From: Nitrospira sp. KM1
Lineage (GTDB): Bacteria; Nitrospirota; Nitrospiria; Nitrospirales; Nitrospiraceae
Direction: 5' to 3'
DNA: 64,000 nt
Assembly: GCF_011405515.1 (NCBI RefSeq)
Contig: NZ_AP022671.1
Coordinates: forward strand, 2,852,001-2,916,000
Below, one piece after another: positions 53,099 to 62,339 of this stretch. Both the position numbers and the translations under genes were made by a program. Numbering within the stretch: the stretch's first letter is position 1; the number at the start of each line of letters is the position of its first letter. Under the pieces are notes generated by a model. The model was not told where the DNA came from and did not search any database. It saw only the letters and a list, made by a program, of their open reading frames with translations.

Positions 53099-55768
53099 AT
53101 GACCCGTCCGCTGATTCTCCCGCTCACGGACTGTACGGATCCCGCGTTGGCGGGAGGTAAGGCGGCAGGCTTAGGGCGCCTACTGGCCGCCGGCTTTCCA
53201 GTTCCTCCCGCCCTGTGTCTGACGACGCTTGTCCATCGCGAAGCGCTCATGCGTTCCGGATTTGATGCCGATGTGTGCTGGCTGGACGCTTGTCGCGTGG
53301 AAGGAGAGGAGCGACTGGCTAAGCTGCGCACAGGTCGGTCTGCGGTTTCGGCGTTGGACTACGGTCCCATCGTGGCGATCTGTCGTGAAGCCATGACTTT
53401 CCACCGCCTCACAAGCGAAGCAGGGTGGGCCGTACGGTCTTCGGCTACCGTCGAGGATGCCGGCGATGCGAGCTTTGCCGGACTGTTTAGCACTCGGCTC
53501 GGCGTGCAGTCGAAGGATCTTGCTGCCGCGATTCGGGACGTCTGGTCGTCGCTGTGGGACGAGCGAGTCCTGCAGTATGTGCGTGCTCGCGGCGCCGGAG
53601 GTCGGCCACCCGGCATGGCGGTGGTGATTCAGCCCATGGTCGCGGCTGATGCAGCCGGTGTGATGTATTCAATGCATCCTGTCACCGGCCGATCCCGTCA
53701 CATCCTGATCAATGCAATCCCAGGACTGGCTGCCCCGCTCGTCGACGGTCGGGCGGCTCCCGATCAATATGTCGTACAGGTGGATGATGCTGGCAAGCCC
53801 GTCTTGGTCCGATCCGCCGTGATCTCGGAGAAGTCACGAAAACTCTCGGTCGACCAAAACGGACTGCATACTGATTCGCTGACCGCTAAAAGGGCCCGTT
53901 CCGGTACGCTGTCAGAAGGACAACTCTTCGGCCTGGCCGAAATGGCAAAGGAGATTGAGAAGGCGCTTGGTTGTCCCGTCGATGTGGAATGGGCATTCGC
54001 ATCCGAGCGATTACGGATCCTCCAAGCGCGTCCTATTACGGGTATCGTCCCTACGGTGGCTACGACCAACGATGATTGTGAATGGACAAGGGCCAATTTT
54101 AGAGAAACGATGCCGGAAGTGCCGAGCCCATTGGGGATTTCGTTTCTCGAACATTTCATGGACATGTACATCATGTCGCATTACCGTCGGCTCGGATGCA
54201 GGGTTCCCGAGGGGATCTCAGCCGTGCGGGTGCTTCACGGCCGGCCCTATTTGAACGCCTCACTGTTCCATTGCCTCATCGGCCAGCTCCGAGGCGATCC
54301 CTCCATGAACATCGAGCAGCTCGGAGGTGAAGCGGTCCTCGATCCGCTGCCCACGAAGCCGATCGGCTGGGCCGCCTATGCTCGCGCTGGGTGGCTGATG
54401 TGGAAAGAGATGAAACTGGTCGATCGCATGGGCCCGGTGTGGTTTGCAGAAATGCGCGCCATGGCTTCCGACTACAACCTTGAACGAATCCGGCAATGGA
54501 CCGCCGAAGAACTGTCGAGGGCTCTCGACCGGCTTGGACGGTGGCTCGATACGCGCGAGGTGACGTTCGGTATTGCCGCGGCCGTGGGCCAATGCCTTCA
54601 AACATTCAGCGTGCTGCTGCCGGCCTGGCTTGGACCGGATTGGCGAACGCTTTTCAATGCGGCGCTTCAGGGACAGGGGACGGTCATCAGCGCAAATCAG
54701 ATCGTGCAATTGGCCGGGATCGTGGATGTTGCGCGGCAGGATCGCTCGCTGGTGCAAACGATCGCGACGTTGCAATGCGACATTCGGACCGTGCGCTGTC
54801 AATTTCCAGCACATCCCTTTCTTTCGGCGTTCGATCGCTACATGGAGGATTACGGCCATCGTGGAGTGGGCGAATCAGATGTCATGTCGCCGCGATTCAG
54901 GGATCAGCCGGATGCGGTGCTGGCGGTGATACGATCTCAATTGAACGGTCCCGCTGCCCGGCCCGAGGAGATTCTCACGCGGCAACGAACCACTCGAGCA
55001 GAAGCCTTGAAGGCCATCCAGAAAAGGATCGGCTGGCGCCTGGATCGGCAAGTGATCTTTCAATGGTGGTACCGACGCCTCTGTCGGTTTTTCTCTCTCC
55101 GTGAGGAGAACCGACATCACCTGATGCGGTACTCGACGGCAGCCCGCGCGCTGTTGCTTCGTCTGGGCGAACGCTTCGTCGAACGAGGCGTGCTGGAGAT
55201 GTCTGACGACATCTTCTTCTTGACGCTGGATGAACGGGAGGCGTTATCAGCGTTCGTCGACCGGGAATGGAAATCTATCGTGCGCTCGCGGCGATCCGAG
55301 CATGCTAGGCAGTGGGCGGTTAGCGTTCCCGATACGATCCGGGACTGGGGAAAACAGTCGCCGGTTGGACCATCTGCTGATGATAGTATCCGAGACGGAG
55401 TGCTTCACGGACTTCCCATCAGTGTCGGGCTCTCGACCGGGCCGGCCAGATTGATCCGCTCCATGGCTGATTGGATTCATGTCAAACCCGGAGATGTGAT
55501 CGTCGCACCGGTCATCGATCCAGGGATGGCGCCGCTGTTTGGGATCGCCTCCGGATTGATCGTCGAAATGGGAGGGACATTGTCGCACGGGGCGATCATC
55601 GCGCGCGAATACGGCATCCCAACTGTGGCCAATGTCGGCGATATCATGAGCCGGCTTCGAGACGGCGACATCATCACCGTGAATGCCAGCATGGGGGAGA
55701 TTATTCTTCAATCTGAGATGCCGTTGTCCGTGGCAGAGCCTAAAGGCCCTAGACTCTCAAGTACTTGA
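53099..55768 (+). CDS. PEP-synthase-like dikinase (rifampin phosphotransferase-type layout)
   Basis: About 889 residues from the ATG at 53099. The N-terminal ATP-grasp part has AGGKAAGLGRLLAAGFPVPP, AVRSSATVEDAGDASFAGLFST and VEWAFASERLRILQARPI. The C-terminal phosphohistidine domain carries the catalytic His near residue 830 in GGTLSHGAIIAREYGIPTV. The large PEP/pyruvate-binding barrel of true PEP synthase is missing; a middle helical domain stands in its place, as in rifampin phosphotransferases. Substrate unknown. It may form an operon with glycerate kinase. Confidence 0.82.
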   Translation: MTRPLILPLTDCTDPALAGGKAAGLGRLLAAGFPVPPALCLTTLVHREALMRSGFDADVCWLDACRVEGEERLAKLRTGRSAVSALDYGPIVAICREAMTFHRLTSEAGWAVRSSATVEDAGDASFAGLFSTRLGVQSKDLAAAIRDVWSSLWDERVLQYVRARGAGGRPPGMAVVIQPMVAADAAGVMYSMHPVTGRSRHILINAIPGLAAPLVDGRAAPDQYVVQVDDAGKPVLVRSAVISEKSRKLSVDQNGLHTDSLTAKRARSGTLSEGQLFGLAEMAKEIEKALGCPVDVEWAFASERLRILQARPITGIVPTVATTNDDCEWTRANFRETMPEVPSPLGISFLEHFMDMYIMSHYRRLGCRVPEGISAVRVLHGRPYLNASLFHCLIGQLRGDPSMNIEQLGGEAVLDPLPTKPIGWAAYARAGWLMWKEMKLVDRMGPVWFAEMRAMASDYNLERIRQWTAEELSRALDRLGRWLDTREVTFGIAAAVGQCLQTFSVLLPAWLGPDWRTLFNAALQGQGTVISANQIVQLAGIVDVARQDRSLVQTIATLQCDIRTVRCQFPAHPFLSAFDRYMEDYGHRGVGESDVMSPRFRDQPDAVLAVIRSQLNGPAARPEEILTRQRTTRAEALKAIQKRIGWRLDRQVIFQWWYRRLCRFFSLREENRHHLMRYSTAARALLLRLGERFVERGVLEMSDDIFFLTLDEREALSAFVDREWKSIVRSRRSEHARQWAVSVPDTIRDWGKQSPVGPSADDSIRDGVLHGLPISVGLSTGPARLIRSMADWIHVKPGDVIVAPVIDPGMAPLFGIASGLIVEMGGTLSHGAIIAREYGIPTVANVGDIMSRLRDGDIITVNASMGEIILQSEMPLSVAEPKGPRLSST

Positions 55769-55873
55769 CCTTTGAGTAAAACTTTCGTAGTCTCGCCGAA
55801 ATTTCCTGTCTTCACGAGCGACACCCTACAATTGATCTGATTCTAATCGTTAAGATGACGGGATCACGATCTC

Positions 55874-57265
55874 ATGATTGAGGGTACCGCCCTTACCATA
55901 GGCCTTGCGGCTGGCGTGCTTTTCGGAGCCGTCATTGCCGGTTTCATCACGTCTTCTCGCGTGCGTGCCCGGATGCAGGCGCAATTGCTCGCATCCGCGG
56001 AGCGTGCGCAGCGAGCCGAGACGCTCACGGAGGAATTCCGTCGCCGCGGAGACGAGGATCGTGCCGTGCTCGATCAGCTTCGTCAGGAACTAGCCAATGC
56101 CTCGCATGCCCGTGCCGTGGCCGAAACTCAGGCCGTGGAAACACTGCGGCAGGCGGATGAACAGAAAAATCTCTTGAGTCAAGCCCGTCACGAATTGATT
56201 GAAGCGTTTCAGGCCTTATCGGGAGAAGCGCTGAAGCACAACAATGAAGCCTTCTTGAATCTAGCCAAGACGTCCTTTCAAACGCTTCAGGCCGAAGCCA
56301 AGGGTGATCTCGCCCGCCGACAGCAGGCGATCGATGAATTGGTCAAGCCTCTTACGGAATCGCTGCATCGGTACGACGAGCAGCTCCGCCACATCGAACA
56401 ATCCCGGCAAGCCGCCTACGGCGGTTTAGACCAACACTTAAAGCTACTGGCGGAATCCCAGCAGCGGCTGCAAGAGGAGACCGGAAATCTCGTACATGCA
56501 TTGCGCTCTCCGACGGTGCGTGGCCGTTGGGGAGAAATTACTCTCAGGCGGGTGGCCGAACTGGCCGGCATGGTGGCGCATTGCGATTTTGTGGAGCAAG
56601 GATCGGTCACTGCGGAAGAAGGGCGTATCCGTCCAGATATGATCGTCAATCTTCCGGGCGGCCGTCAGATCATTGTGGATTCGAAAACGGTGCTGGCGGG
56701 CTATCTTGATGCGCACGAAGCGGAGAACGAGGAGCGCCGGCTTGAAGGCCTGCAACGCCATGCGGCACAGGTCAGGTCACGGATGGATCAACTGAGTCTC
56801 AAGGCCTATTGGAGCCAATTTGAACAGACGCCGGAATTCGTGGTGCTGTTTTTGCCGGGCGAGCAATTCCTAGGAGCCGCATTGGAACAGGACTCGAGTC
56901 TGATCGAGGACGGATTCGCACAAGGCGTGGTCCTGGCGACCCCGACCACACTCATGGCGCTGTTGCGGGCGGTGGCGTATGGTTGGCGGCAAGAGCGGCT
57001 GACGGCGCATGCGGAGGAGGCGGGAAGATTGGGCAGGGAGCTGTATGAACGGATGGCGGTGCTGGCCGAACATTTGAACGACGTGGGGCAGTCCCTGGGA
57101 AAGAGCGTGGTGGCGTACAATAAAGCCGTCGGCTCGCTGGAGACGCGGATTCTGCCGGCGGCGCGGAAATTTAAGGAGCTCGGGGTATCGTCGGAGAAGG
57201 AGACGCCGTCGCTGTCTCCGATCGAAACCGTACCGAGGAAGGCGCTGCCTCACGAATATGAATAG
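55874..57265 (+). CDS. rmuC: DNA recombination protein RmuC
   Basis: 463 residues. The N-terminus is one membrane span (MIEGTALTIGLAAGVLFGAVIAG), then about 170 residues of heptad-rich coiled coil, then the nuclease-like domain with SPTVRGRWGEITLRRVAELAGM, LPGGRQIIVDSKTVLAGYLDA and FLPGEQFLGAALEQD. RmuC limits inversions and large rearrangements. It precedes the MazG-like gene by nine bases. Confidence 0.93.
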   Translation: MIEGTALTIGLAAGVLFGAVIAGFITSSRVRARMQAQLLASAERAQRAETLTEEFRRRGDEDRAVLDQLRQELANASHARAVAETQAVETLRQADEQKNLLSQARHELIEAFQALSGEALKHNNEAFLNLAKTSFQTLQAEAKGDLARRQQAIDELVKPLTESLHRYDEQLRHIEQSRQAAYGGLDQHLKLLAESQQRLQEETGNLVHALRSPTVRGRWGEITLRRVAELAGMVAHCDFVEQGSVTAEEGRIRPDMIVNLPGGRQIIVDSKTVLAGYLDAHEAENEERRLEGLQRHAAQVRSRMDQLSLKAYWSQFEQTPEFVVLFLPGEQFLGAALEQDSSLIEDGFAQGVVLATPTTLMALLRAVAYGWRQERLTAHAEEAGRLGRELYERMAVLAEHLNDVGQSLGKSVVAYNKAVGSLETRILPAARKFKELGVSSEKETPSLSPIETVPRKALPHEYE

Positions 57266-57274
57266 GAGAGGGTC

Positions 57275-57706
57275 ATGACTGATGCACAAGGAATGGTCGA
57301 AGCGTTCCATCGCATGTTTCAGATCGTCGTGAACGACGTGCCCACCGCGGTCGACGATCGCACGCGGGCGTTGCGTATCCGGTTGATCGAGGAGGAGTTT
57401 CAAGAACTTCAGGAAGCCATGAAGACCGATGATCTGGCCGCCATCTCCAAGGAAATGGCGGACCTCCTGTACGTCGTGTACGGCACGGCTGTGTCGTTTG
57501 GCATCGATCTGGAACCCGTGTTCCGGGAGGTCCACCGCTCCAATATGAGCAAGATCGGAGGGTACAAACGGGAAGACGGGAAATGGGTGAAGCCAGCCAG
57601 CTATTCGCCGGCGGTGATCGAACCGATCGTGGAGGGGCAGGCGGCACGGCGACGAGGAGTGGTAGAATCGGCAGAGAAGCTTGAAAGGGTGCAACAAGAG
57701 GCATGA
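57275..57706 (+). CDS. MazG-like / PRA-PH superfamily nucleotide pyrophosphohydrolase
   Basis: 143 residues. An all-helical MazG-type fold is shown by the acidic metal motif LIEEEFQELQEAM near residue 38 and EMADLLYVVYGTAVSFG near residue 65, with VHRSNMSKIGG after it. Such enzymes hydrolyse nucleoside triphosphates to monophosphate and pyrophosphate, or related phosphoribosyl-ATP. Specificity is undecided. AGGAGAGGG lies before the ATG; the stop overlaps the next gene by ATGA. Confidence 0.8.
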   Translation: MTDAQGMVEAFHRMFQIVVNDVPTAVDDRTRALRIRLIEEEFQELQEAMKTDDLAAISKEMADLLYVVYGTAVSFGIDLEPVFREVHRSNMSKIGGYKREDGKWVKPASYSPAVIEPIVEGQAARRRGVVESAEKLERVQQEA

Positions 57707-58212
57707 GGACACTGCACTGTCCAAACTGCGGCACGCCGTTCGTTCGGGTGGCCTCGAACGAAGGGTCCGTCGAGCGCATGTTGAACCGTTTCAACATGTT
57801 TCCATTCCGCTGCCAGCTCTGCACAAATCGCTTCCGCGCGTTCTTTTCGGGAGGCAAACTCATCACGCAGGCGTACGACCGGCGACAGTTCAAGCGCCTG
57901 ACGGCATCGATCGAGGCCCAGATCCTCGACGAACGGCAGTTGCCCTTCGCTAACCGCGTCACCGATATTTCCATGGATGGCTGCACGCTCTTGATGACGG
58001 GATTTTCCAAGGGTACGTTTCTGGAACTTGTCCTGAAACCGGCATCGGAACTCGAAGAAATCCGGATCGAGAGTGCGATGGTCTGTTCAGTCCATTCGTC
58101 TTCCGTCGGTCTGAAATTTCTCGAAATGACCGATCCGGACAAGCAGCGCCTCAGCCAAGTCGTACTGGGTCTTCTCGTGAGCCAAGGGCAGCATCCCACC
58201 ACGAACGCGTAA
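57703..58212 (+). CDS. Zinc-ribbon plus PilZ protein
   Basis: 169 residues. The first 45 residues contain CPNCGTPFV and FRCQLCTNRFRA, a zinc ribbon. After it comes a PilZ domain with RRQFKRL and the variant DISMDGCTLLM motif. The typical c-di-GMP motif is RxxxR then D/NxSxxG; both are recognisable here (D-I-S-M-D-G). It overlaps the MazG-like gene by four bases. The combination suggests a c-di-GMP-controlled regulator, but partners are unknown. Confidence 0.8.
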   Translation: MRTLHCPNCGTPFVRVASNEGSVERMLNRFNMFPFRCQLCTNRFRAFFSGGKLITQAYDRRQFKRLTASIEAQILDERQLPFANRVTDISMDGCTLLMTGFSKGTFLELVLKPASELEEIRIESAMVCSVHSSSVGLKFLEMTDPDKQRLSQVVLGLLVSQGQHPTTNA

Positions 58213-58221
58213 CGTCTTCTC

Positions 58222-59079
58222 CTATCGACGCGGCTTGACCGCCACCATCATGTTATCCAGTAAGCGGACCGATCCGATGCGAACGGCCCCCAAAATGACG
58301 GCCCGCCGCTCGATGCGGGTCAATGGTTCAAGCGTCTCCGGGTCGCATATGGCGAGATAGTCCACGGACATGGTTGGTTCGCGCCCAATGACGTGTCGCA
58401 TGCGCTGTTCGATTGATCGGCTGTCGCGCAGGCCGGTTTCAACCGCGGTCCTGCCTATCAGCAATGCCTGATGAAATGTAGGCGCTGCGCGCCGTTGGAA
58501 AGGAGTCAGATAGATGTTGCGGGAACTCATGGCCAGGCCGTCTGGTTCCCGGATCGTGTCGGGCACGATGAGATCGATGCCGAGGTTCAGATCACGAATC
58601 AGACGTCTGATCAGCGCGGCTTGTTGAAAATCCTTCTGCCCGAACAGCGTGACATGTGGCCTGACGATACTGAACAGTTTGGTCACGACCGTGGCCACTC
58701 CGGCAAAATGATGCGGCCGCGACGCTCCCTCCCAGTGTTGCGCAACGACCGGGACCGTGACGATGGTTTGAAAGCCTTCCGGATACATCGCTCCGGCGTC
58801 AGGTTCGAAACAGACGTCCACGCCCTCCCCTCTACACAGTGCACGGTCTTTGGCAATCGGTCTGGGATAACGGGAGAGATCCTCGTTAGGGCTGAATTGG
58901 GTAGGATTGACAAAAATGCTGACGACCAGCGCGTCGCACTGCAATCGCGCCGCTTTGATCAAGGCACGATGACCGTCATGAAGAGCGCCCATCGTGGGCA
59001 CCAATCCGATCGTCACGCCCTCGCGCCGAAGACGGTCGCTCCAACGACTCATGGCGTGCGGAAGGCGGATGATCTTCAT
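58222..59079 (-). CDS. panC: Pantothenate synthetase (pantoate-beta-alanine ligase)
   Basis: 285 residues. It condenses pantoate and beta-alanine with ATP for coenzyme A. The motifs TMGALHDGHRALI, VSIFVNPTQFSPNEDLSRYPR and LFGQKDFQQAALIRRL, the last with DLNLGIDLIVPDTIREPDGLAMSSRN, are complete. It begins four bases inside the end of folK, so both are one transcription unit, and ends ten bases from the convergent PilZ gene. Confidence 0.96.
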   Translation of the reverse strand: MKIIRLPHAMSRWSDRLRREGVTIGLVPTMGALHDGHRALIKAARLQCDALVVSIFVNPTQFSPNEDLSRYPRPIAKDRALCRGEGVDVCFEPDAGAMYPEGFQTIVTVPVVAQHWEGASRPHHFAGVATVVTKLFSIVRPHVTLFGQKDFQQAALIRRLIRDLNLGIDLIVPDTIREPDGLAMSSRNIYLTPFQRRAAPTFHQALLIGRTAVETGLRDSRSIEQRMRHVIGREPTMSVDYLAICDPETLEPLTRIERRAVILGAVRIGSVRLLDNMMVAVKPRR

Positions 59080-59633
59080 GAATCGCCAGTCGAACTGCAG
59101 GCAGGTCTGGATCCGTAGCGCGTCGACGGTTGGGGGAACAGCAGACGGACTTCCGATGGATCGTCCGCTTCCGCCAGCAGTTGATTGACCGTGCGTCTCA
59201 TGGTCGGATGAACGAACAAAGGTTCCAACTCGCTTAGCGGCATGAGGACAAAGCGACGCCGGTGGAGACGCGGGTGGGGAACGGTGAGTCCGGGTTCGTT
59301 GATCACCCGATCTCCATAAAAGAGAATGTCCAGGTCCATCGTCCTGGGGCCTGAGCGATTCTCCTCATCGCGTCCGAGGGAGCGCTCGATCTCCCGAATG
59401 ACTGTCAACAGGGATTGCGGAGTCAGATCGGTCTCGATGTGGACGACGCCATTGAGAAACCAGTCGTTCCCCGGTTGAGCATGGTCGAACACCGGCTCGG
59501 ACTCATAGAGAAGCGAGACGCCGGCGAGCCTCGAATGGGGAAGCAAGCTCAGCAGAGTCACTGCCCGGTCGCAGAAGTCGATGCGGTTTCCGACATTCGA
59601 CCCGAACCCGATGAATACTGCTTCCCGGCTCAT
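59076..59633 (-). CDS. folK: 2-amino-4-hydroxy-6-hydroxymethyldihydropteridine pyrophosphokinase
   Basis: 185 residues. It transfers pyrophosphate to the pterin in folate synthesis. Evidence is FIGFGSNVGNRIDF at the start, RSGPRTMDLDILFYGDRVI with the metal-binding aspartates, and VPHPRLHRRRFVLMPLSEL. The C-terminal 20 residues extend past the usual end. It is coupled to panC by overlap of the stop and start. Confidence 0.95.
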   Translation of the reverse strand: MSREAVFIGFGSNVGNRIDFCDRAVTLLSLLPHSRLAGVSLLYESEPVFDHAQPGNDWFLNGVVHIETDLTPQSLLTVIREIERSLGRDEENRSGPRTMDLDILFYGDRVINEPGLTVPHPRLHRRRFVLMPLSELEPLFVHPTMRRTVNQLLAEADDPSEVRLLFPQPSTRYGSRPACSSTGDS

Positions 59634-59647
59634 TCGTTCTTCCGCCG

Positions 59648-60823
59648 TTAAAATCCTGCTTTCTTGATGCGCTCCACGGCTTCGGCCAGCCGCTCCTTCG
59701 ATGTACAGACGGTCATCCGGATATAGCCTTCTCCCGGCGCCCCGAATCCGTTGCCCGGAGTGGTCACGATGCCTGATTTTTCGAGAAGATGCGCTGTAAA
59801 TGAAGCGGAATTATATCCTTTCGGAACTGTGACCCATATGTAGAACGCAGCAGGGGGAGGATCGACTTCAAGCCCCAGCTTTTTCAAGCCCGGCACCAGG
59901 ATATCGCGTCGTTCCTGATAAACCTTTCGAAGCGCATCGGTCACGGAATCGTCAAGGTCAAGGGCAGTGATTCCTGCGGCCTGGACGGCCTCGAACACTC
60001 CTGAGTCCAGGTTGCTCTTGACCTTGCCGAGTCCAGCCAGCACGTCTTTGTTGCCGACGGCAAATCCGAGACGCCAGCCGGTCATATTGTATGTCTTGGA
60101 GAGCGAGTGGAATTCGACGCCGACATCCTTGGCCCCGTCCACTTCCAGAAAACTGGCCGGCCGTTTGCCATCGTAGAAGATTTCCGAATACGCGGCATCG
60201 TGGCAGACGATGATCTGATGTTCCTGCGCGAACTCCACGACGCGCTTGAAATAGTCTTTCGTCATGATCACGGAGGTCGGATTATTCGGCGAGTTGAGCC
60301 ACATGAGTTTGGCTTTCCTCGCGACATCCTTTGGGATTGCCGTGAGATCGGGCAGGAACCCGTTGGCCTTGGTCAGCGGCATGATGTGTGAAATCCCGCC
60401 GGAAAAACTGGTCCCAACCGGGTACACCGGATAGCCGGGGCTCGGCACCAGGACGATATCGCCGGGATCGACAAAGGCGAGATGGATATGTCCGATGCCT
60501 TCCTTCGAGCCAATCAGAGTCAGGACTTCATTCCCCGGATCGAGCGTCACGTTGAACCGTCGTGCGTACCAGCCGGCCACTGCCTTGCGGAACGTCAGCA
60601 TGCCTTCATAGGACGGATATTGGTGATGTTTGGGATTCTTGGCCGCGATGGCCAGGCTCTCGATGATTGGGCCCGGGGTCGGAAGGTCCGGATCACCGAT
60701 GCCGAGGTTGATGATGTCGACGCCCCTGGAGATCGCCTCCTGTTTCATCTTGTCGATGGCGGCGAACAGATACGGCGGCAGTGTCTTAATGCGGTTGGCA
60801 ACTTCGATTGGGAAACCGGCCAT
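59648..60823 (-). CDS. dapL: LL-diaminopimelate aminotransferase
   Basis: About 391 residues from the ATG at 60823, preceded by AGGAG. A class I/II aminotransferase: INLGIGDPDLPTPGPII near residue 35, WLNSPNNPTSVIM and the PLP lysine in FHSLSKTYNMTGWRLGF. The opening AGFPIEVANRIKTLPPYLFAAIDKMKQEA matches the DapL type, which makes LL-diaminopimelate directly from tetrahydrodipicolinate. It completes the lysine route with dapA, dapB and lysA found in the 44-47 kb operon. A general aspartate aminotransferase is the alternative. Confidence 0.88.
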   Translation of the reverse strand: MAGFPIEVANRIKTLPPYLFAAIDKMKQEAISRGVDIINLGIGDPDLPTPGPIIESLAIAAKNPKHHQYPSYEGMLTFRKAVAGWYARRFNVTLDPGNEVLTLIGSKEGIGHIHLAFVDPGDIVLVPSPGYPVYPVGTSFSGGISHIMPLTKANGFLPDLTAIPKDVARKAKLMWLNSPNNPTSVIMTKDYFKRVVEFAQEHQIIVCHDAAYSEIFYDGKRPASFLEVDGAKDVGVEFHSLSKTYNMTGWRLGFAVGNKDVLAGLGKVKSNLDSGVFEAVQAAGITALDLDDSVTDALRKVYQERRDILVPGLKKLGLEVDPPPAAFYIWVTVPKGYNSASFTAHLLEKSGIVTTPGNGFGAPGEGYIRMTVCTSKERLAEAVERIKKAGF

Positions 60824-60892
60824 GGTCTCACTGCTCCTTTGCTGAATGAATGAGAATCGAGTGACAAGAGTACAGCAGGACTGAGTTGTCAA

Positions 60893-61576
60893 TCAACGCT
60901 GTGAAGAGCTCAGATGACCGATCAGTCGATCGGCAAACTGGTGCAGGACAGGCAGATGAGGAAGTGCAGAAGCCTTCACATCCTGCGCGGTCAGGCGCGC
61001 CTTGATCAGATCCGGAGCGCATTCCCGGCACAGTGAATCAATGCCGGCTGGCTCCATTTCGATATGAAAAAGGAGCCCGTACGCAGCAAGCCCGTAGCGG
61101 AATGCCTGGAGCGGCGCAACGGATGATCGCGCCAGCGTAACGCAATGGCTCGGCAAGTCATAGATTTCGCCATGCCATTCGAAGACATCGAACGAGCGCG
61201 GCAAGGTCTTGAAGAACGGATCGTCGGACGCCTCAGGCGTGGCGGTAATCGTCGTCATGCCGAGTTCCAATTGCATTCCAGACCTCACGGTCGCCCCGAG
61301 CGCCTTGGCCATGAACTGACTACCGAGACAGACGCCGATGACCGGATTGCCGGCGAGAAGCACAGACCGGATGAAGGCCGTCTCCTCGGTGATCCAACGA
61401 TCAGAATCGTTGACCGACATCGGCCCGCCCATGACGATGAGCAGATCGCCGGCGTCTTGCGGCAGGCCCTCCTTGGGAACCAGGTACGGTTCAAGCGAGA
61501 CACCACGGTTGTGCAGTGCCGTTGCAAAGGCGCCGGGACCTTCGAATTCCACATGTTGGAGGATTACGGCGCGCAT
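60893..61576 (-). CDS. Class I glutamine amidotransferase-like protein
   Basis: 227 residues. The nucleophile elbow is GVCLGSQFMAKALGA with the catalytic cysteine near residue 85; the His-Glu pair is in LLFHIEMEP. The N-terminal MRAVILQHVEFEGPGAF is usual for stand-alone homologs near GMP synthase. No partner synthase is adjacent, so it may act as a free glutaminase or peptide hydrolase. Substrate unknown. Confidence 0.88.
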   Translation of the reverse strand: MRAVILQHVEFEGPGAFATALHNRGVSLEPYLVPKEGLPQDAGDLLIVMGGPMSVNDSDRWITEETAFIRSVLLAGNPVIGVCLGSQFMAKALGATVRSGMQLELGMTTITATPEASDDPFFKTLPRSFDVFEWHGEIYDLPSHCVTLARSSVAPLQAFRYGLAAYGLLFHIEMEPAGIDSLCRECAPDLIKARLTAQDVKASALPHLPVLHQFADRLIGHLSSSQR

Positions 61577-61817
61577 TGACAGTTCTGTGAAATCACACTA
61601 CGCTTCGTGCTTTAAATAAGATAAGGCGAGCTGGTGCCTGCTCCGATCAGAACGTAAACGAGATATAGTTGCGCATTCAGTCTGAGGTCGAGGACGTAGT
61701 GTTGTTATCAATGTACGCGAGGTCGATTTCAGTTACAAGGGAGTCGGGAAGGTTTGGCTCTCAGGGATTACCCACAAGGCATTCTAATAGGTTAACCAAG
61801 TTTGCAGGAGTTATCAT
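61577..61817. other. Intergenic region, no supported gene
   Basis: 241 bases between the divergent amidotransferase and the 167-residue hypothetical gene. Short frames on the plus strand (for example one with DFSYKGVGKVW) lack start signals. It should contain promoters for both flanking genes. Confidence 0.3.
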
Positions 61818-62321
61818 TTGAAGGAATCTGATCTCGACTGGCTGGTCCGCAACCGTTCAGCGATTCAAGAGTTGCTGCTCGAATTGTGGAAGGAATTTCC
61901 CGATACCCCTGCGCTTGATTCCCAGCCGAGGGCCATATTGCAGTTGCTTGTCGGTGCGGCATTTTCGCTATGGCGGGGCGCGTCCTTGGCGGGTACGGCG
62001 CGGGATTGGCAGGAGAACGCCAGCCATTCGAAAAAATTTCTGTATATGGTCGTGAAGGACAACGCGATCGGTTCGTCGCAGGAGCGGGAAACCGGATTCT
62101 GGACGGTGGGCTATTACTTGAACAATGCGTGTTTGCGTTTGGATATGGCCTATCGGATGCTGGACTATTCTCCACCGCTGCGCACCTCCATTGCCGATTT
62201 CCTCAAACTGCACACAGCCGCGACCGAATCACCTGCAGATCCGCGCGAACCTTGGGAACTTGCGCATCGTGCCGCCTATGATCTCTTGAACGAAACCAGA
62301 CGGCGGTTGACACAGTCGTAA
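61818..62321 (+). CDS. Hypothetical helical protein upstream of the macrodomain locus
   Basis: 167 residues from a TTG preceded by AGGAG. The sequence is mostly helical and aromatic, with LVGAAFSLWRGASLAGTARDW and WTVGYYLNNACLRLDMAYRML, and no membrane span of full length. No catalytic motif is recognised. It ends 18 bases before the first readable codon of the broken macrodomain gene on the same strand and could be part of the same unit. Confidence 0.65.
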   Translation: MKESDLDWLVRNRSAIQELLLELWKEFPDTPALDSQPRAILQLLVGAAFSLWRGASLAGTARDWQENASHSKKFLYMVVKDNAIGSSQERETGFWTVGYYLNNACLRLDMAYRMLDYSPPLRTSIADFLKLHTAATESPADPREPWELAHRAAYDLLNETRRRLTQS

Positions 62322-62339
62322 ATACTGTCCAGCCGTTGA

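Noticed and set aside
61680-61817. Short plus-strand frames before the 167-residue gene
   Set aside because: No start codon with a ribosome-binding site; too short to judge.
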